Of a stretch of DNA of 64,000 nt, positions 1 through 13,659 are shown in pieces; position 1 is the stretch's first letter, and each line of letters begins with the position of its first letter. The stretch comes from Siphonodentalium dalli (lineage: Eukaryota > Mollusca > Scaphopoda > Gadilida > Siphonodentaliidae). Below the pieces are notes generated by a model, which was not told where the DNA came from, did no database searches, and worked only from the letters and a program-made list of their open reading frames with translations. The stretch covers positions 56,645,899-56,709,898 of the forward strand of contig CP136067.1 of assembly GCA_032622095.1 (NCBI GenBank). Direction: 5' to 3'. The position numbers and the translations under genes were made by a program.

Positions 1-149
1 TATCCTGGTTGTATTTGAATATGAGCTGCATAGGTATGGAGTATGGAGGCCAGATGAGGTTAGAGACAAGGGAGTCATGTGTTCGGCTTGGGTTGGAGAT
101 GCGCAACACCGTTGAATTGAACAGAGAATTTTATTCCACTTAACAAATA

Positions 150-575
150 ACTGATAATATGCCATATTTTACCAGTGAATCCATGTTGATAGAGCTAAGG
201 ACGGAGACCATGCATGAAACCAAACTGTCAAATGCTTTACGAACCTCTAAAAAGAACCAGGCAAACAGTGGGCTATGATTTTTGGCCGTGAAGGCGATAC
301 TTTCCTGGATTATGAAGGTAGACGTGAGGCAGCTATCACCTTTTTGAAATCCATGCTGCAATGGATGTAATTTGATACTATCTGCTGATTTCAGGACGGT
401 TCAAAATAATTTTCTCAAAAACTGTGTACAGAACGGGGAGCAGTGTAATAGTACGATAGTTATCGAATTGTTTTTTAGATTTATTGCCTCCTTTGAAAAG
501 CAGTGCCATAAGGCCGATTTTGACAATTTTATGCAACTTAGCGTATAAATGAAACTCCCTTGTATTGAACCAAGA
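150..575 (-). pseudogene. Broken LINE reverse transcriptase fragment
   Basis: Read on the minus strand, this piece encodes the first part of a non-LTR retrotransposon reverse transcriptase. The upstream part contains LMALLFKGGNK, NYRTITLLPV and VFEKIIL. After a frame change near position 385 come HPLQHGFQKG and then LEVRKAFDSL, which correspond to conserved RT blocks 1-3, including the first catalytic aspartate region. The catalytic YADD block is absent and the frame ends at 140. The HGFQKG style resembles the LINE family whose C-terminal end lies near 49.5-50.8 kb, but the two pieces do not overlap, so common family membership is an inference. It is a dead, truncated copy. Confidence 0.75.
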
Positions 576-600
576 TAATAAGCTATTTTTGATGGTCTGC

Positions 601-3600
601 CTGTGATGTCATATTATCAATGCTAGGAATTCCTGGTCCACAAATAGTAAAAAGGAAAAAGAAACAACCCCTCAAAATAAATTATAATCCATTGTTTTCT
701 CCAGATAAACATATTCTAAAACAAGACATGCAGGGCGTGTAGTTTATCGTCTGCATGATGATACAATCCGTTGTTGTTGATACTGTCTACTGGTTCTATC
801 GTCCGTTATTTTAACTAACAAAACCAGAGAGTGAGAGAGCGTGGCTTCTGAGAGGAAGTGTGTGTGATACTAGTCCCAGGATAGATGGAGAGAGCAAAGC
901 ATATAGAGAATTGCACGCAGTTCAACATATGATTGTCAGATAATAATTTATCAGCAGAATAGTTAAAATGTTTGAAGGAAATCAAACGGTCGATACTTGG
1001 ATTATTATTTAACTTACATTACATTCAATTTGGTAGTTGGAACAACACACACAACGTAAGTCGATACATGTACACGAAGTGCCTATATACCGAATTTATT
1101 CAGGCTGAAAGAATTAAAATTGCGTGTCACTGTTGTGTGAAGACTAAAGAAATTAATACGCCATATTACCGCAATTCGTAAAATATTCTTACAACACCCG
1201 TGTCAACAGGGACGTTGGTGGTGGGAATGACTAGAGTTGACGACCGTTGTAGCAACCTCGACTAAGGAGTGATATACAGTTCTGTTATCAAGTGTGAGGG
1301 CTATGCAGCTAATCAGCATTATACCGCTCTTTGACCGCGAATGCTAATAATGGCATACCGCTCTTAAGCTGCCGATGTTTAGCACCGGACGCCAAAAGAG
1401 CGGTGTATAGCCATTTAGTTATATATACACGCGTCGCATGACCGAAGAGCGGTATCGGTTACGATGGTAAACATTTTCAATTGGCATCTTTACAAAATTA
1501 TTAGTCTCCAGTATAACATATGTGTGTGAACTGTCTTAAAGTGTGAAAGATTGACATTTTCGATGACTGTTGATGCGAACAAAGAAAGTAATGTCTATCA
1601 TGATATCTCCCTTTAAATCGTGTGTTTCGCAGCTGGGATCAGAACCGCACTAAAAGTTGGTGGTCATTTTCACATCACACAACAAAATAAAAACTTAAGT
1701 ATAAACGTATAGTTGGTATTCTCTCGACATTCATCCGCGAAAAACATTTTCCTTGTTGTGTAATATATCACCTTTCAGTTGCAAATACTAAATAGCGCAC
1801 TTTAGCCACCTCAACTTTCTGGCTGTTTTCAACCTTCCACAAGAGTGAACCAATCGATCTTTATTATCCAATTAAAGGCATGGATTCGTGGGTGATTTTC
1901 ATGTCTATAATTGGAGTATATTTGGTGTACACAAAATTGAAGTTTCTGGTTTTGTGCCCCCTAACAAAAAAAAGCTGTTATCTAATTTAGTTCTTTATTG
2001 CGGGGAAACGTCTAAAAGAGCATTCGTGTAAATAAGCTATGATATGGTCATCATTCCAACAATTTCTTTACTGGCTAACGTTATACGTCAAAGCCACCAT
2101 TACATGTAGAAACTTGTGCACCAAGCTGCATATTCTCTTGAAGCGCTCATCTACATCGTATCCGTTCGTCAGAACGACATATAAACATTATATATGTATA
2201 TATTATTATATAGTTCGAGTGGTATCCGTGGCGGCGTATATGAGCTCGTTATATGCAGATCGGCTAGTCATTAGATAAAATTGTCATTCTGATCGCGAAA
2301 TCTTCCTCTTCATATGAGTGATCAGCCGGAAGCGATGACATTGCACTCCTGTAATCTCACGTCTGCCCTCGCATCGATATGGCACAATTACAGTAATCAA
2401 ACGCTCATCTCTTCGAGAGAAGGACCCGCTAATCTGTAAGAATTCGATAAGTAGCGATCATTGGGTCAAGTCTATGGTGATTATTGCCATCTAGGTATAT
2501 TCGCCATATAGGACAACATACATGTAATAAACCGGTCGACATAACAAAACTGGCATACATACAATGTAGTATACATTCAGTGTAATACAATCCATTACAG
2601 TTGTACATAATATTGTGGGTTATAATAGTATATACTTGGTTAATTCTAGGTCCGCGAACATTAAGTAATTGTGATTCATCTAATTTCTATATGCATGTAT
2701 CTACGCATCTATAACAATATGATACGTGATTGTTACCTTGTTTCGTATGCTTGCAAATTATTCGGTAACCGTATTTTGTATTGTATATATAATTATAAAT
2801 TTCGAAGTAAGAGTATTTTATCTGCAATTTCGAATTCGAGAATAACTTATGTGAATCTAATTGGGAAACACTGGCTATTTCAGAATAATTGTCATTACAA
2901 TTTATATAAATGTGAAAACCTCTTGCAAATTTAATTTTGATTCTCTGATTTTCCTAAACACTTTTTTCAATATGATCGATTTGAAAATGAATAAAACTGG
3001 GGTTGCTTGCATTTTTGATAGCAATAGCCGCCTCATATACCACACGCACTTGCGATTTTAAATTAGTGGTAGCAATTTTTTTACGATTTATTCCCCTTTA
3101 TGACTTAGACCCTTTCGTCGTAGGAAATTAGCTCTGTCCGATCTCCAACTCAGTAATTTCCTGTAACGTCCAGTATTCCGCAGTACATTAACCAGACGGA
3201 GTTCAGAATCATTCAACGTGGATGCCGAGTTTGATTGCAATGGTTATAGCTTCCCGATATCAAATGATAACAGCGAAGGCCAAATAATGATGTTTGCCCA
3301 ATTCATTCGTGTTATTTGCAGTCGAGACACACGGTCCTATTATACTACGATAGCTATAGTTCGATTGCATTAATGATACGTTGGTTTGGTCCCACAAATA
3401 CGCGGTTATGGCTTGATATATGATTGTGGTATCGCGTGTTTGGTGGATATCATATGACTGCCGTCTCTATTGCGACCATTAGACTGTCTGGAGTGATCAT
3501 AACGCCATTATTTCTGAATCAGTTTGATTAATATTAGAACTATAAGTGTTCGGTAGAATATGTTCGATCGAACTAATAATAATCGGTTATCTAATGTGGT

Positions 3601-3630
3601 TGAAACATACGCTTACTGATATTAACTCAG
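601..3630. other. No gene recognised; one small hairpin
   Basis: AT-rich sequence with only short, unconvincing open frames. The one structure seen is an imperfect hairpin at about 1,350-1,412, where the ataccgctctt motif is followed by its inverse aagagcggtgtat. The ccgctctt/aagagcgg motif recurs four times between 1,325 and 1,452. I cannot assign a function. Confidence 0.5.
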
Positions 3631-3639
3631 CCGCAGTAC

Positions 3640-5080
3640 TCCGTTTTACGCCCTTTATTATGACCCCGTCCCCCGAATGTGGTTTTGGCGCAGATGGCCT
3701 GGATGTTATTGTTATTTACTTGCAATATTGCTGCATTATTGTTATTTTTCTCTGTACGAACATTTCAGCCTGTAACTCGGGCATAGATCATCAAATTCGG
3801 TTGTGCTTTGGACGATGATAGTCCGGCGTGCGGTAAAGGATACCCACATACTATATATACGGGTTTCTTTCATTCATTTATAACAGATTTATGGTCCTTG
3901 TTTGACTTGGCAATTTCATTATTTTGGTTGGCGTTGCACTTGTTTTTACCATACCAGAATTGTAAAGACAAGGAAAAAGCAAGGAACGCCCTTTATTGGT
4001 CCACACTGGCGAAAAGATTATAATTTTATCTTGCTTGGTGTTAGCACATCTTTGGGAAGATGATGCCCATATACTACGGGTTTCGTCAATTGTTTTTACC
4101 AGAGTTACGGTCCTTCTTTGGCTTGGACATTTGTGAATTTTGTGTCCAAAAGAACATTTCAGCTTATAACTTGGGCAAGTATCATCATATTCAGTTGTGC
4201 TTTGTCATGGTGATAGCACAGCTCACTGTATGTTTCTGTTTCGGCCATTCGTTTTACAAGACTTACGGCCCTTACTTGAATTGCAAATTTTGTGAATTGT
4301 TTCGCTGTATACGAACATTTCAGCCTGTAACTCGGGCATAGATCATCAAATTCGGTTGTGCTTTGGACGATGAAAGTCCAGCATGCGATAAACAATACCC
4401 ACATACTACGGGTTTCGTCCATTCATTTCTACCAGATATACGGACCTTGTTTGACTTGGGAATTTCTTAATTTTGTGTTTTATGAACATTTCAGCTCGTA
4501 ACTTTGGTACATGTTGATAGCCCAGGGGGAGAAAGGATACTGACTTGCTATGGGGTTCGTCCATTCATTGTTGCCATAAGTTATGCCCCTTGTTTGACTT
4601 AGGTTTATATTGAATTGTCTGTACGTACATTTAGCGTTGTATAGCTCCAATTGGAATAGTCATACTTGAATGTTATTTGGAATGGTTATAATATACCAGG
4701 AGTGATTGAAGGATACTGACATGTTTTGTTCATGTATTTTTCTCAGGGTTATTGCCCTTGTTGGAAATAACACTATTCTCAATCATATAGCATTGTTACT
4801 CAAGTAACAACAGATGGAATCGAATATCTTTGGAATAGTGCAAGGTCAAAAAGAGTGAAAGGATACACTGTGTTTTATCCGTTTATTTCCTCAGAATGAT
4901 GGGCCTTCTTGGATTTAGAAAATAACAAAACTGTCCATCCACACAAATAATAGAACTGCCCACGCTTTATACCGAGCGTCGGGGGTACACGCCATGCTTG
5001 GCGTTGCACTTGTTTCGCCATACCATGAACAGACAAGGAACTCCCTTTATTTGTCCACACTGGCGAAATGATCATGACCA
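3640..5080 (+). repeat. Diverged tandem repeats, about 170-bp unit
   Basis: The phrase gaacatttcagc followed by taactcgggcat recurs at about 3,757, 4,153, 4,312 and 4,485 in progressively diverged form. Each copy is followed by a segment ending in acccacatacta and acgggtttcgtccattc. A second shared block, ggcgttgcacttgttt to cacactggcgaaa, occurs at about 3,930-4,015 and again at 4,998-5,068. The frames of up to 93 codons here are products of the repetition and share no conserved domain. This is probably the internal array of a decayed non-autonomous element; I could not find its ends. Confidence 0.6.
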
Positions 5081-5455
5081 GCTTTCACTTGGTCTTTCTC
5101 TGGCATTTATAAAATCCGCATACAAGTATTTAACTTACATATCGACCAATCTGGGTAATCAGAACCGAACTAAGATGTAAACGCGAGAAAAAATGTTTCA
5201 AGCCGTCACGGGGCTTTAAATATCCAATACATATAAGGAGATATAATCTAGTTCACCGAGTGTCCTAAGAACAGTTTATAGAGTTACACCCCGTGTATGT
5301 TCCCCGACTGTAGCAATCGACAGTAAGCTATGTTAGGCGCGCATTCGTGAATTTTCAAAATATCTCAATTTCAAACTATCAATTTGAAGGGGAAAATAAT
5401 TATCCGTTTTAACCAATGTATGATATAGTACTAGAACAACACCCGTTGACCCTAA
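5081..5455. other. No gene recognised
   Basis: Unique-looking AT-rich sequence without a convincing frame or repeat. Confidence 0.5.
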
Positions 5456-5461
5456 AAATAT

Positions 5462-5627
5462 TAGAGATATGGCACCCATCACAGATTGTTTGCAGTTCAT
5501 TTTAATTTTCTCTGAAACGTAAACAATTAATCTGTGATGGGCGCCATATATTAGAGATATGGCGCCCATCACAGATTGTTGCAGTTCATTTTAATTTTCT
5601 CTGAAACGTAAACAATTAATCTCTAAC
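5462..5627. repeat. Palindromic duplication, MITE-like
   Basis: Two nearly identical copies (about 5,462-5,538 and 5,551-5,627) of a unit that starts ttagagatatggc and ends gtaaacaattaatct. The first copy is followed directly by an inverted copy of its own start (aatctgtgatgggcgccata), so it is bounded by inverted repeats of about 20 bp around the sequence cccatcacagatt. This fits a small inverted-repeat element, or its relic, that was duplicated in tandem. Confidence 0.65.
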
Positions 5628-6363
5628 AGAAACAGTGGCAGACGCGAAAACGAACGTCATTTCGAAAGAGAGTTCAAAACCTGTTTACCTTCCAGCACAT
5701 TTTCTAAACATGTGAACCATCCAGGCCTTTTTGTTTTTGGCGAGAGTGACAAATTCAGCCATAGTGGCCGTGTGTTAAGAAAATTCACGAAAAAGTGCGT
5801 TTAGTATTTGAATATTATACAAAACATTCTTTTGATTTCAAAAGTACGTACGATACATATCGTCACTAATACTTGCTGACAATGCCATTGCCTTGTGGGG
5901 TCCTCTAGGACGGTTCTGCATGTATGGGATCATGGAAGGTATTTGCCGGTAGTATCTACTCATAATTCGGATGTCTTACAGCAGCAGAGGTCAAACAAAA
6001 GCATACGTTTCAAACAAATACCTTACAAGAATTCTAGAAAACAATCTTTTGAATGTTTCACAAAGTAAAATGTAATAGTGCTTATTATAACAATAAATCA
6101 CCATCTCCATGAAATGCAAGTTCGTTTGATAATCACCAGAGTAATAACCGAATATTGATGATGAAAAATTGACATTTTGACGGCCATCTTGGATTTTGTG
6201 GAGATTCTCAAACCTGTCCATTCGTGGCTTGACTTGCAGCTAAAAAGTGGATAGTTCTAGTGACGAATTCTACTTCCATTTCTTCTCAACATGTGAGAAA
6301 TATTGAGATATAATTATTGTACTAAATTACCAATGCGGTTTCCATGGATCAGTCTTGCCCACT

Positions 6364-6868
6364 GTTAAAGGTACGGTTGGCCTTGGCGGTGGGTATCCTG
6401 TGAAAATATTTCCACCCGTCAAAAACCGCCACAAACAGAAAGAACATCAAAATGTAGACAGACTTTGTCCGTATACAAATAAGAAATATCGCATAAACAG
6501 TATGTCATTGTCAAATGTTTGACCATTGTTATGTAAACAAAAGCATAAAAAGTTACTTTTCTGGTGTTTGTTTATATTATGATGGTAAACATAAAGAGCG
6601 TTCATTGTTGGTGAATTCCTGATATGGAATTAATAAAGAGCGTTTATGTCATTTGTGTGTGATTAGCCAGTAGCATTGTGCTATCTTCTGTAACACAATC
6701 AGGCTCATGCTTAGGTAAAATATAGTAGGTCTTTATGATAACATGCTGTTTACGTGATGGTCATGGTATATATGAACGAAACTGTACGCGTTTTAATGTT
6801 TTTCTGTTTACGGTGATTAGAACAAATATGAATATTTTCGACAACTAACGCCTCACGTGCCTTTAAAC
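6364..6868 (+). mobile_element. Family A inverted-repeat element, copy 1
   Basis: About 505 bp bounded by imperfect inverted ends (gttaaaggtacgg at the left, cacgtgcctttaaac at the right). The same sequence occurs inverted at 29,411-29,905 and, more diverged, at 31,883-32,292. Shared internal landmarks are gtcattgtcaaatg, taaagagcgtt (twice) and catgctgtttacg. There is no coding capacity, so it is a non-autonomous DNA transposon (MITE-like). The gacattttgacggccatctt sequence to its left (from about 6,168) is repeated in diverged form just to its right (from about 6,873), so the insertion sits inside or beside an older direct duplication. Confidence 0.7.
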
Positions 6869-6989
6869 GGACATTTTGGTGGCCATCTTAGATTTTGTGG
6901 AAATCCTGAAATGCTTAATCATGTCACCTTGCCAGCAATTCTTCATAAGGACATGAGAAACTATAATTATCCATTGGGCAAACAAAACA

Positions 6990-9900
6990 CTCCGTAAGCC
7001 ATGCATGTCTCTGTGGCCATATATATATACTATTGGCGAACACGGATTTTTGAAATAACTTTAAATATTTTTAGCCTCCAATTATTTTCTGCAAATGTGA
7101 CAAATGTCAAGTTCTTAGCACATAACGTTGTGTCATCCAATGGCCAGCGGAATAACAATCTACTTATCTTTTTTTAACTACACCTCAACAACTGTATGAT
7201 TCATGTATGCTTTTAAATTATTGTCGCCTGTGAGAAAGTGGCCCAAGTGAAATTCACTTGGGAGCCTACAAAAGTGAGTTCAAGAATATAATATGTCTCA
7301 ATGTATCGCTACTCTAATATTTGTGCTTTACGTCTGTCTGTTTGTTTGTCTCATCTTTTTTGTTATATTTATTTCATAAAATAAAAAGAATAAAAAGCTA
7401 TTAGCACATATTGTAACAATAAATCACCATATGGTACGAATAATGGATTTTGCTTTACATTTCTATAGTCGACAATGTTGAAAACATCTCTAAATAATTC
7501 AATCCTGTCAGGTGAGCAGTAAAGATATTCCGTATGGCGACACCCGAAACACAAAAGCTACCCATGAATAGCATACTAGGGAGTCCCTAGTGAGGAATGT
7601 GAATGTCGCCTGATACGGACCTTGACAGATGACAATGGACAAGAAGGACCATATTTACGGACTATAGCCTGATCCTGGCTTATAGGATCCTACCTGTCAG
7701 CAGCATGCCCGAAGTACAGATCACTAACAGCGCAACTCCTGTGATACTTTAAAATAGCCGGACAAAAACACGATCGAAAGGTTATCCATGATCAATTGGC
7801 AATAGGCTGTGTATTGTGTCGAGGGTGAGCCAATTAGGGGACCGACGGCGACACATTATCTCTGTCAGGATCTGTCTTAAACGTTTTAGAATCGACCGTT
7901 CATCGCTATCGGATTCTGGCCGGCCGATGTGCATTAATAATTCAGCATATTAAACACTGTTAATTGCATAAATCGTATATGTTTAATAGAAAGAAACGGT
8001 GGTCGAGCGACCAAAGTCTGCGAATATCATCAATTCATCATCAATCACCTCTTGATTGTGAAACGGTTACTTGCCACTGTTACCCACTTACCGGCTATAC
8101 TGGGACCAATACGTTCACTTCTAGGACAGAGGCGGTCTTAAGAAGCATACACAAGTTACTACTCCCGATCCAGTGATATACTGTATTGTGTAGGCATTCC
8201 ACACTGTCGGTAAGTGTATCATGCATGCACTATGGTGTCAATTTTGTCGACCCTTTTGTCTTCGTTGCCTTGAGCACAGACACCACTTAAACGATTTTGG
8301 GCGCCTCGGTGCCTTATAAAAGAATTGTGTTGCAATTTGACAATGCCGACGAAGTCACACCATCCTTAGCTTTAAACTTTACCTCTATTATTTTTGTAAT
8401 AACATGATCAAGGAAGGTTGGATAATAACATTTCTACGTGTATGTCAGTCATAATCGCCCGATGCCAAGTTCTTCAGGGGAAGATGTTACATGTACGTGT
8501 GTATGAAACAGAAACACAGTGCGCATCAAATCATAAATATATATATGGGTGGGTTATTGGCAAATTTCTCGAATTGGTTGCATGCATGGGCAATGCGGCA
8601 CGTTGTAAACGGCAATACAGTATATATGCGCTAATTTTGATACGAAACCTGCGTTGAGCCAGTTTATTCGCGATCAGCGTTTGGACACCCACAATTGAGC
8701 GGTTGTCAATACTAATGGCGTGCTGTCAACTCTCATTGGCGTTTGTTGTCTATATATACATGTCCCATCCCATTTTATCGAAAACAATTTCTGAGCAGCA
8801 GTTGAATAAAACATGGGTAATAATTGCATTTGACGTCATTGGTAAGACAGGGAATCTGAACCATAAAACTTAATATTTTGACAGTCTATATATTTCGCTA
8901 TATATCAAACATGGATTGGCGCATACTGTATGTTAGATCTCAATATTATTGGCTATAGAAGACGAACAAAGAGTAGTCATGTGGTCTCATATCGAGGAGG
9001 GGAATATTTAAACGGTACATGTAGCTTCACAAATAAAGAATTTATATTCGAAGAATATCTTGAAATCTGAGGTGTCATATTCTTACGACAGCCCTTTCGT
9101 GACAAATATTTCATGAACTAGACGGTTTGTGATTGCCCCCTCATTGTTCGATAAATCCATCCAGTTCCATTCAGCTTCGCATCGAATTATAAACACACAA
9201 TCCGCCGTTTACAGTCCCACGAAGTTTGCGTCGATTCACAAATGGAGCCTGCGATTCACCGTTCGTGCCTTCTCTCGACAAACTGTTTGCATGCACCCTA
9301 TTAATGGCTCAAGTGGCCACCGTACTCGCAAATATATCATAAATAACTAATCTAACACTCATATCATGTACACATACACTGGGTAAATAAAAACAAACTA
9401 ATTGATTCGCAGGTAAATTTACTATTCCGATGTGTGCAACTTTGCGAGAACGCTATAATTAATTTAAAGCATGCAAGCGGCATGATCTAAAATAACTGCA
9501 CCAGAGAACATCGGATAAAACAAGATCTTTCGCAATGGGATTCATGTTTTGAAAGCGAAAATATTGTAAAGCGGTTTTCGGATCTTGTACAGACCACACC
9601 TGCGAATGCGGTTCCCGCTGAGCGATTCTAATATAGTGTTAAAAGTCACATGCACATATATATAACATATTACACGCATTTCGTGTCTTTGGTATCTTCT
9701 TGGCTTCGTTATATATTATGAAAATTATGACATATACATGTATACATACAAGACACGCGTCGATAATTGTTTGAGAGGCGAACATTCAAAACCGGGCACC
9801 ACCGAGACCAACTATCGAAAGGTTTTTGTTTTTGGTGGGAAGTTGATATAATGTATCAATGATATCAGAAATAAGTATTTATCTATTACTGCTCATCTGG

Positions 9901-12235
9901 ATTCGCCTGATTATTATTTATTTCGGTGCTGAGTTTTCTCTGATGCTGGTGACGTTTTGAAGTTTTGTCAGCCATCCAAACATTCCAATGATCGCCTCTT
10001 ATAAAGAGTGTCCATGCTTCCACATTATGCGTGGGTAGCCTGTTCTCCAAACAATAGCCCCGTCTGGGCCTGGGGTCGAATAGGCCTAAGAATATCTTAA
10101 TGTAGCACCCTGATAGCCGGGGTGTTGCGTGGGAGTAATGTAGGTACTAAGGCGGTCGTATCATGGTCCTAGGTCCTACATCTCTCAAAGACTGGTGTCT
10201 GAGATGACCCGGCTCAATCAATAGGCTAGTCTCGCGTCTCCACAGTGATTCAGATTACATTTCTGTCATCTGTGTTATTTTGTTTCTGGTGTCTAGTAGT
10301 GTGTTCTGGTTTTCATGTATGTGTTTCGTTCGTGCCATGTCTTTGCATTTCGTTTTCATGACTGTTAAATGTTTCAATCTTGTAATGTTTACGACTGTCT
10401 CAATGGGGGCTGGTACCGAGAGACTGCTATATATGCAGTGGCTAAAGGGGTTACCGCTTCAGCCATATGTACCAGTCTTCGGTCCGACCATAATTCGAAG
10501 GGTATTCCTAGACGGCTGCTGAGCTAGTTGCCGATTATTTGCTTTTCGTATGGCAACTCAAAACAAACAAAAACGTAAGATTGACCACAGCTAAGTTCCA
10601 CTGATGCTGCTGATGGCTATTCTCAGTACTTGGTACTTGGTTTTGAACCGAATCAAGAGACCTTCTGTATTTGTGATTGATTAAACGCTACAAAGCATAG
10701 CTGGACAATTAAAATATGTCAAATCGATCAGGGCTGGGCCACTAAATGGGCCACTTCTGATCGAATATTCAAGAAACATTCAAGCTGACGCTCTTATGCG
10801 ATTAACATCTATTAGTACAGTAGCCAAGACCAAAATTGTGAGGGAATCGTGCACTTTTTGAGTAGAAGCATGAAACTTTGTATACACATTCAGGGATATA
10901 CACGAAACTAATTATGATATGGACCCAATTCAAATAACCACTTTGTTGGTCGTAACAACGACTTTCGGAAACCACCCGATTTTTTTGACAAAATAAAAAA
11001 CAAACATTTTCATAAGATGATCACTGTGCATGGAAAATTTGTATTTAGAAGGTGTTTTGCAGTTTTGATCAATATTACTGTTTACATATGCATTCAGTGT
11101 TCCAAACCTCCAATTACAACAACCATATTTTACATGAAACTCGTTGACTCATACCAGTTCATGTTCGTGGGCTGGTAGGACCCAACATATACCCCCACCA
11201 CTACTCAAATTCTTTGGTATTTTCATGTGCCTGTATCGTTCAGGAAAAATTATGTTACCAGCAAATGTTTTGGGTCCTAGTGTACCTACTGGATCAAAGT
11301 TACTCAGTTTCCTTTTGTTTTTGATCATGATGGGGAAATGGAAACGGTAATCCCATATAATTGATGTCATTGTGATTGGATCTTAACAGCTGATGTGTCA
11401 TTTTGTAGGTATTTGTTACTCTATCTACTGGTAGCAAAATCATTATTATGTTGCCATTGATGACATCACCGAGTCCAAAAGGTCAAGCAACAGCGATGAC
11501 AACACAATAATATCTGGGAGCCGATGACGTACCCATCCACCCTCGTCCCATGACTTAACTTCGTCCACTCATTTCCTTCCTTATTATGTCCGTCAACCTC
11601 TAAGCAATGTTAACACAAAACTTGAAAAGGTGGCTGTGTAGACACAAGACAAGATGGCGTCAGACAAGGCCGCCCTTTCAGTCAGTTTGGTGCAAATTAT
11701 TGAGAGAAAATCTTGTCAAATGTGTACAAATATATGAATTTATATGAAGCTACGAAATAATGCCCCCTTTTTATTGGAACTCCCCGTCTAATATGACCAC
11801 CAATATGGCCGACGGCAGTGGAAGTATGATCATTTGCAGTCGTTTACAAGTTGATTAATAAAATTTACTAATATGCCTTCTATAACATTGAATACTAACA
11901 TTGCTTATGCACCTTGTTAATTTGTACCAATATTGTAACCGCTGACATTACCAGAAATATATGATTTTTCTCTCAGATTCTAGATAAAAAAATCAACAAA
12001 ATTCTCTTTTCAGGTTTAAGTCTGGACCATTTTTGGTATAAAATGTGTTTATTTTTTGTATCTCTCTCAATTCACATTGAGGTGTTTTAGACAAAATTAC
12101 TCAAAGATGGCTCAATATGAATTTTGACGAAAACTTCTTTTCGGATTCTGGCCATGTTTTTGAAAGGAAATGGGCATTTGAAACGGAACTGAGAGGGATC
12201 ATAATATGTGGCTACTCAGGTCGTTTAGCATCAAC
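6990..12235. other. Long stretch with no recognised gene
   Basis: About 5 kb with only short open frames (up to 80 codons) that show no domain I recognise. A somewhat GC-richer patch lies at 10,010-10,560. Sequence near 7,400-7,430 (taacaataaatcaccat) echoes that near 6,090, so old duplications extend into this stretch. It could be intron or intergenic DNA of a host gene whose exons lie outside the window. Confidence 0.5.
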
Positions 12236-12237
12236 AA

Positions 12238-12748
12238 TCACACTGTCCAATCGTGAACGTCAGAATACCAGTGCTGTACAGGAGAATACCAGTGTTTTTA
12301 AGCGATATGATTGTACCATAATTAGAACTGGACGGCTAAATAACATGACAAAAGACAATAGAAAGGTATATACAATCTATTTTACATTTACCTGGTGATG
12401 TTCAGTTCGACTTTTAGCGATCTGGCCTTTGTTTAAAGCAGAAAGATAGGATGTACAAACTCGTTGGGTGGAGTTCAAATTTTGCCCTAATCGGTGTTCT
12501 AGTGCGTTTTGGTTCAATTTCTGAGCATAACTTGTGGAATCTTTTATAAAATTCCGACAGCCGAATCTATTGGCAAAACGTGCACATCGAAATCACTGGC
12601 GTGTATCGGTCGGAAATACACGAAAATAAATCCAAACGAGGGACGGTGATCACAGAAAATGGCACGGCGAAGTACCAGTGCATGCCAACGAGGGCTACCA
12701 GTGCCAAATTTTCTCTATATGGTAAGTTATATCGGGTATATGTCGATA
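12238..12748 (+). repeat. Family C repeat, short inverted copy 1
   Basis: About 510 bp matching, in opposite orientation, the core of the long copies at 14,038-15,456 and 18,044-19,464. Homology runs from the atcacactgtccaatc phrase to gtatatgtcg, where it stops abruptly. It contains the exon-like frame described separately. Compared with the long copies it lacks about 20 bp at one of the tandem GAATACCAGTG motifs, consistent with slippage between direct repeats. Confidence 0.75.
12559..12732 (+). pseudogene. Exon-like frame in family C copy 1
   Basis: From a possible acceptor (tccgacag) near 12,559, an open frame runs to a possible donor ggtaagt near 12,724. Its protein contains YWQNVHIEITGVY and then ENGTAKYQCMPT. 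In the long copies the corresponding start reads DSGIYWQNV. DSGxYW followed by a Cys-containing ENGTAxYxC strand is faintly like the end of one immunoglobulin-type domain and the start of the next, but this is too short to be diagnostic. Copy 2 (14,499-14,720, minus) keeps the frame open; copy 3 (about 18,510-18,725, minus) has an in-frame TAG. It may be a captured host exon or a random frame kept by recent duplication. Confidence 0.35.
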
Positions 12749-13039
12749 AACGCATCATATAGATCATCGGGCACCCGAAATGCCTTACCATTCCCAAAAT
12801 AACGACAAAGTTGATCTAGAAGGGTAAATATGTGGATCTATAATAAGAAAGTACGAAACTTCAACTATATACGTCGATACTTAAAGTTAGTGTAAAATAT
12901 AGAACAAATTTCATGATGTCCAGGTCAGAATATGGCGTCGTTGTAGAATTGTTCTTAAAACTATTGGGATACGTCGGTTTAAATGCAATTTTCCAAATTT
13001 GTACAGTAGCTGAATAATTACATGATAAAATGCCAAAAT

Positions 13040-13640
13040 CTGTTTGGCCTAATGGTGAGTGGCGAATAAATCAATTGCTTTAAATATAATCCGTGGTGAT
13101 TGGCTGCGACATCTATCAGTTATGTTGCCTTGTTTATACGCAAGTTGAATTTTTCTCCAAAATGCCTGTCCTGTTTTCCAGAATGCCCGGCCGTTGTCTC
13201 CGCGGAGTATCTCATTTGCGTGGTTGAATTTAGGGAAAACCACCGAACTGTCTCGATAAATACACGGAATGAAATGTTCTCCATCGAGAATTTTCCTTTA
13301 GCAATCAGATCGAAAAAAGTTTTTATGTCTTTCAAGTAGCCAGTTCATTTTAAGGTGGCTGTTGCTTTGGCTGGTATTGAATAACCATCGTGCATTCCTT
13401 GTTGAAAAAAGCACTCTCCTTGATCGGATGATCCCGCTGTTATAGGTCGCTCTCTTAAAGGCCGCCCATGAAAGTTGCTTGCTGGGCACACCTGACTGTG
13501 ACCCCGGTGTTACTGGCCCAGCCACATCAGGCTCCGCATTTTCACTGTCGTGTCTGTTTCCGCTGTCGCGTTTTTTTCTTCAAATTTTATTCTTTTCCTC
13601 TTGTCCTATTGATTGCCGCGCTTTCTTTTTCTGAAAAGTG
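13040..13640 (-). pseudogene. Frameshifted transposon-type protein fragment
   Basis: Three overlapping minus-strand frames join into one protein-like read. An upstream part carries AFKRATYNSGIIRSRR. A middle part has KFSMENISFRVFIETVRWF, then SLNSTTQMRYSAETT. After a frame change near 13,185 a further part reads FWKTGQAFW. The continuity across frames and the Trp/aromatic-rich block argue for a decayed coding sequence rather than chance. I have an impression of similar sequences in transposon-associated proteins of marine invertebrates but cannot name the family. At least two frameshifts make it non-functional. Confidence 0.45.
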
Positions 13641-13659
13641 AAAAATAAAGAGAAAATTA

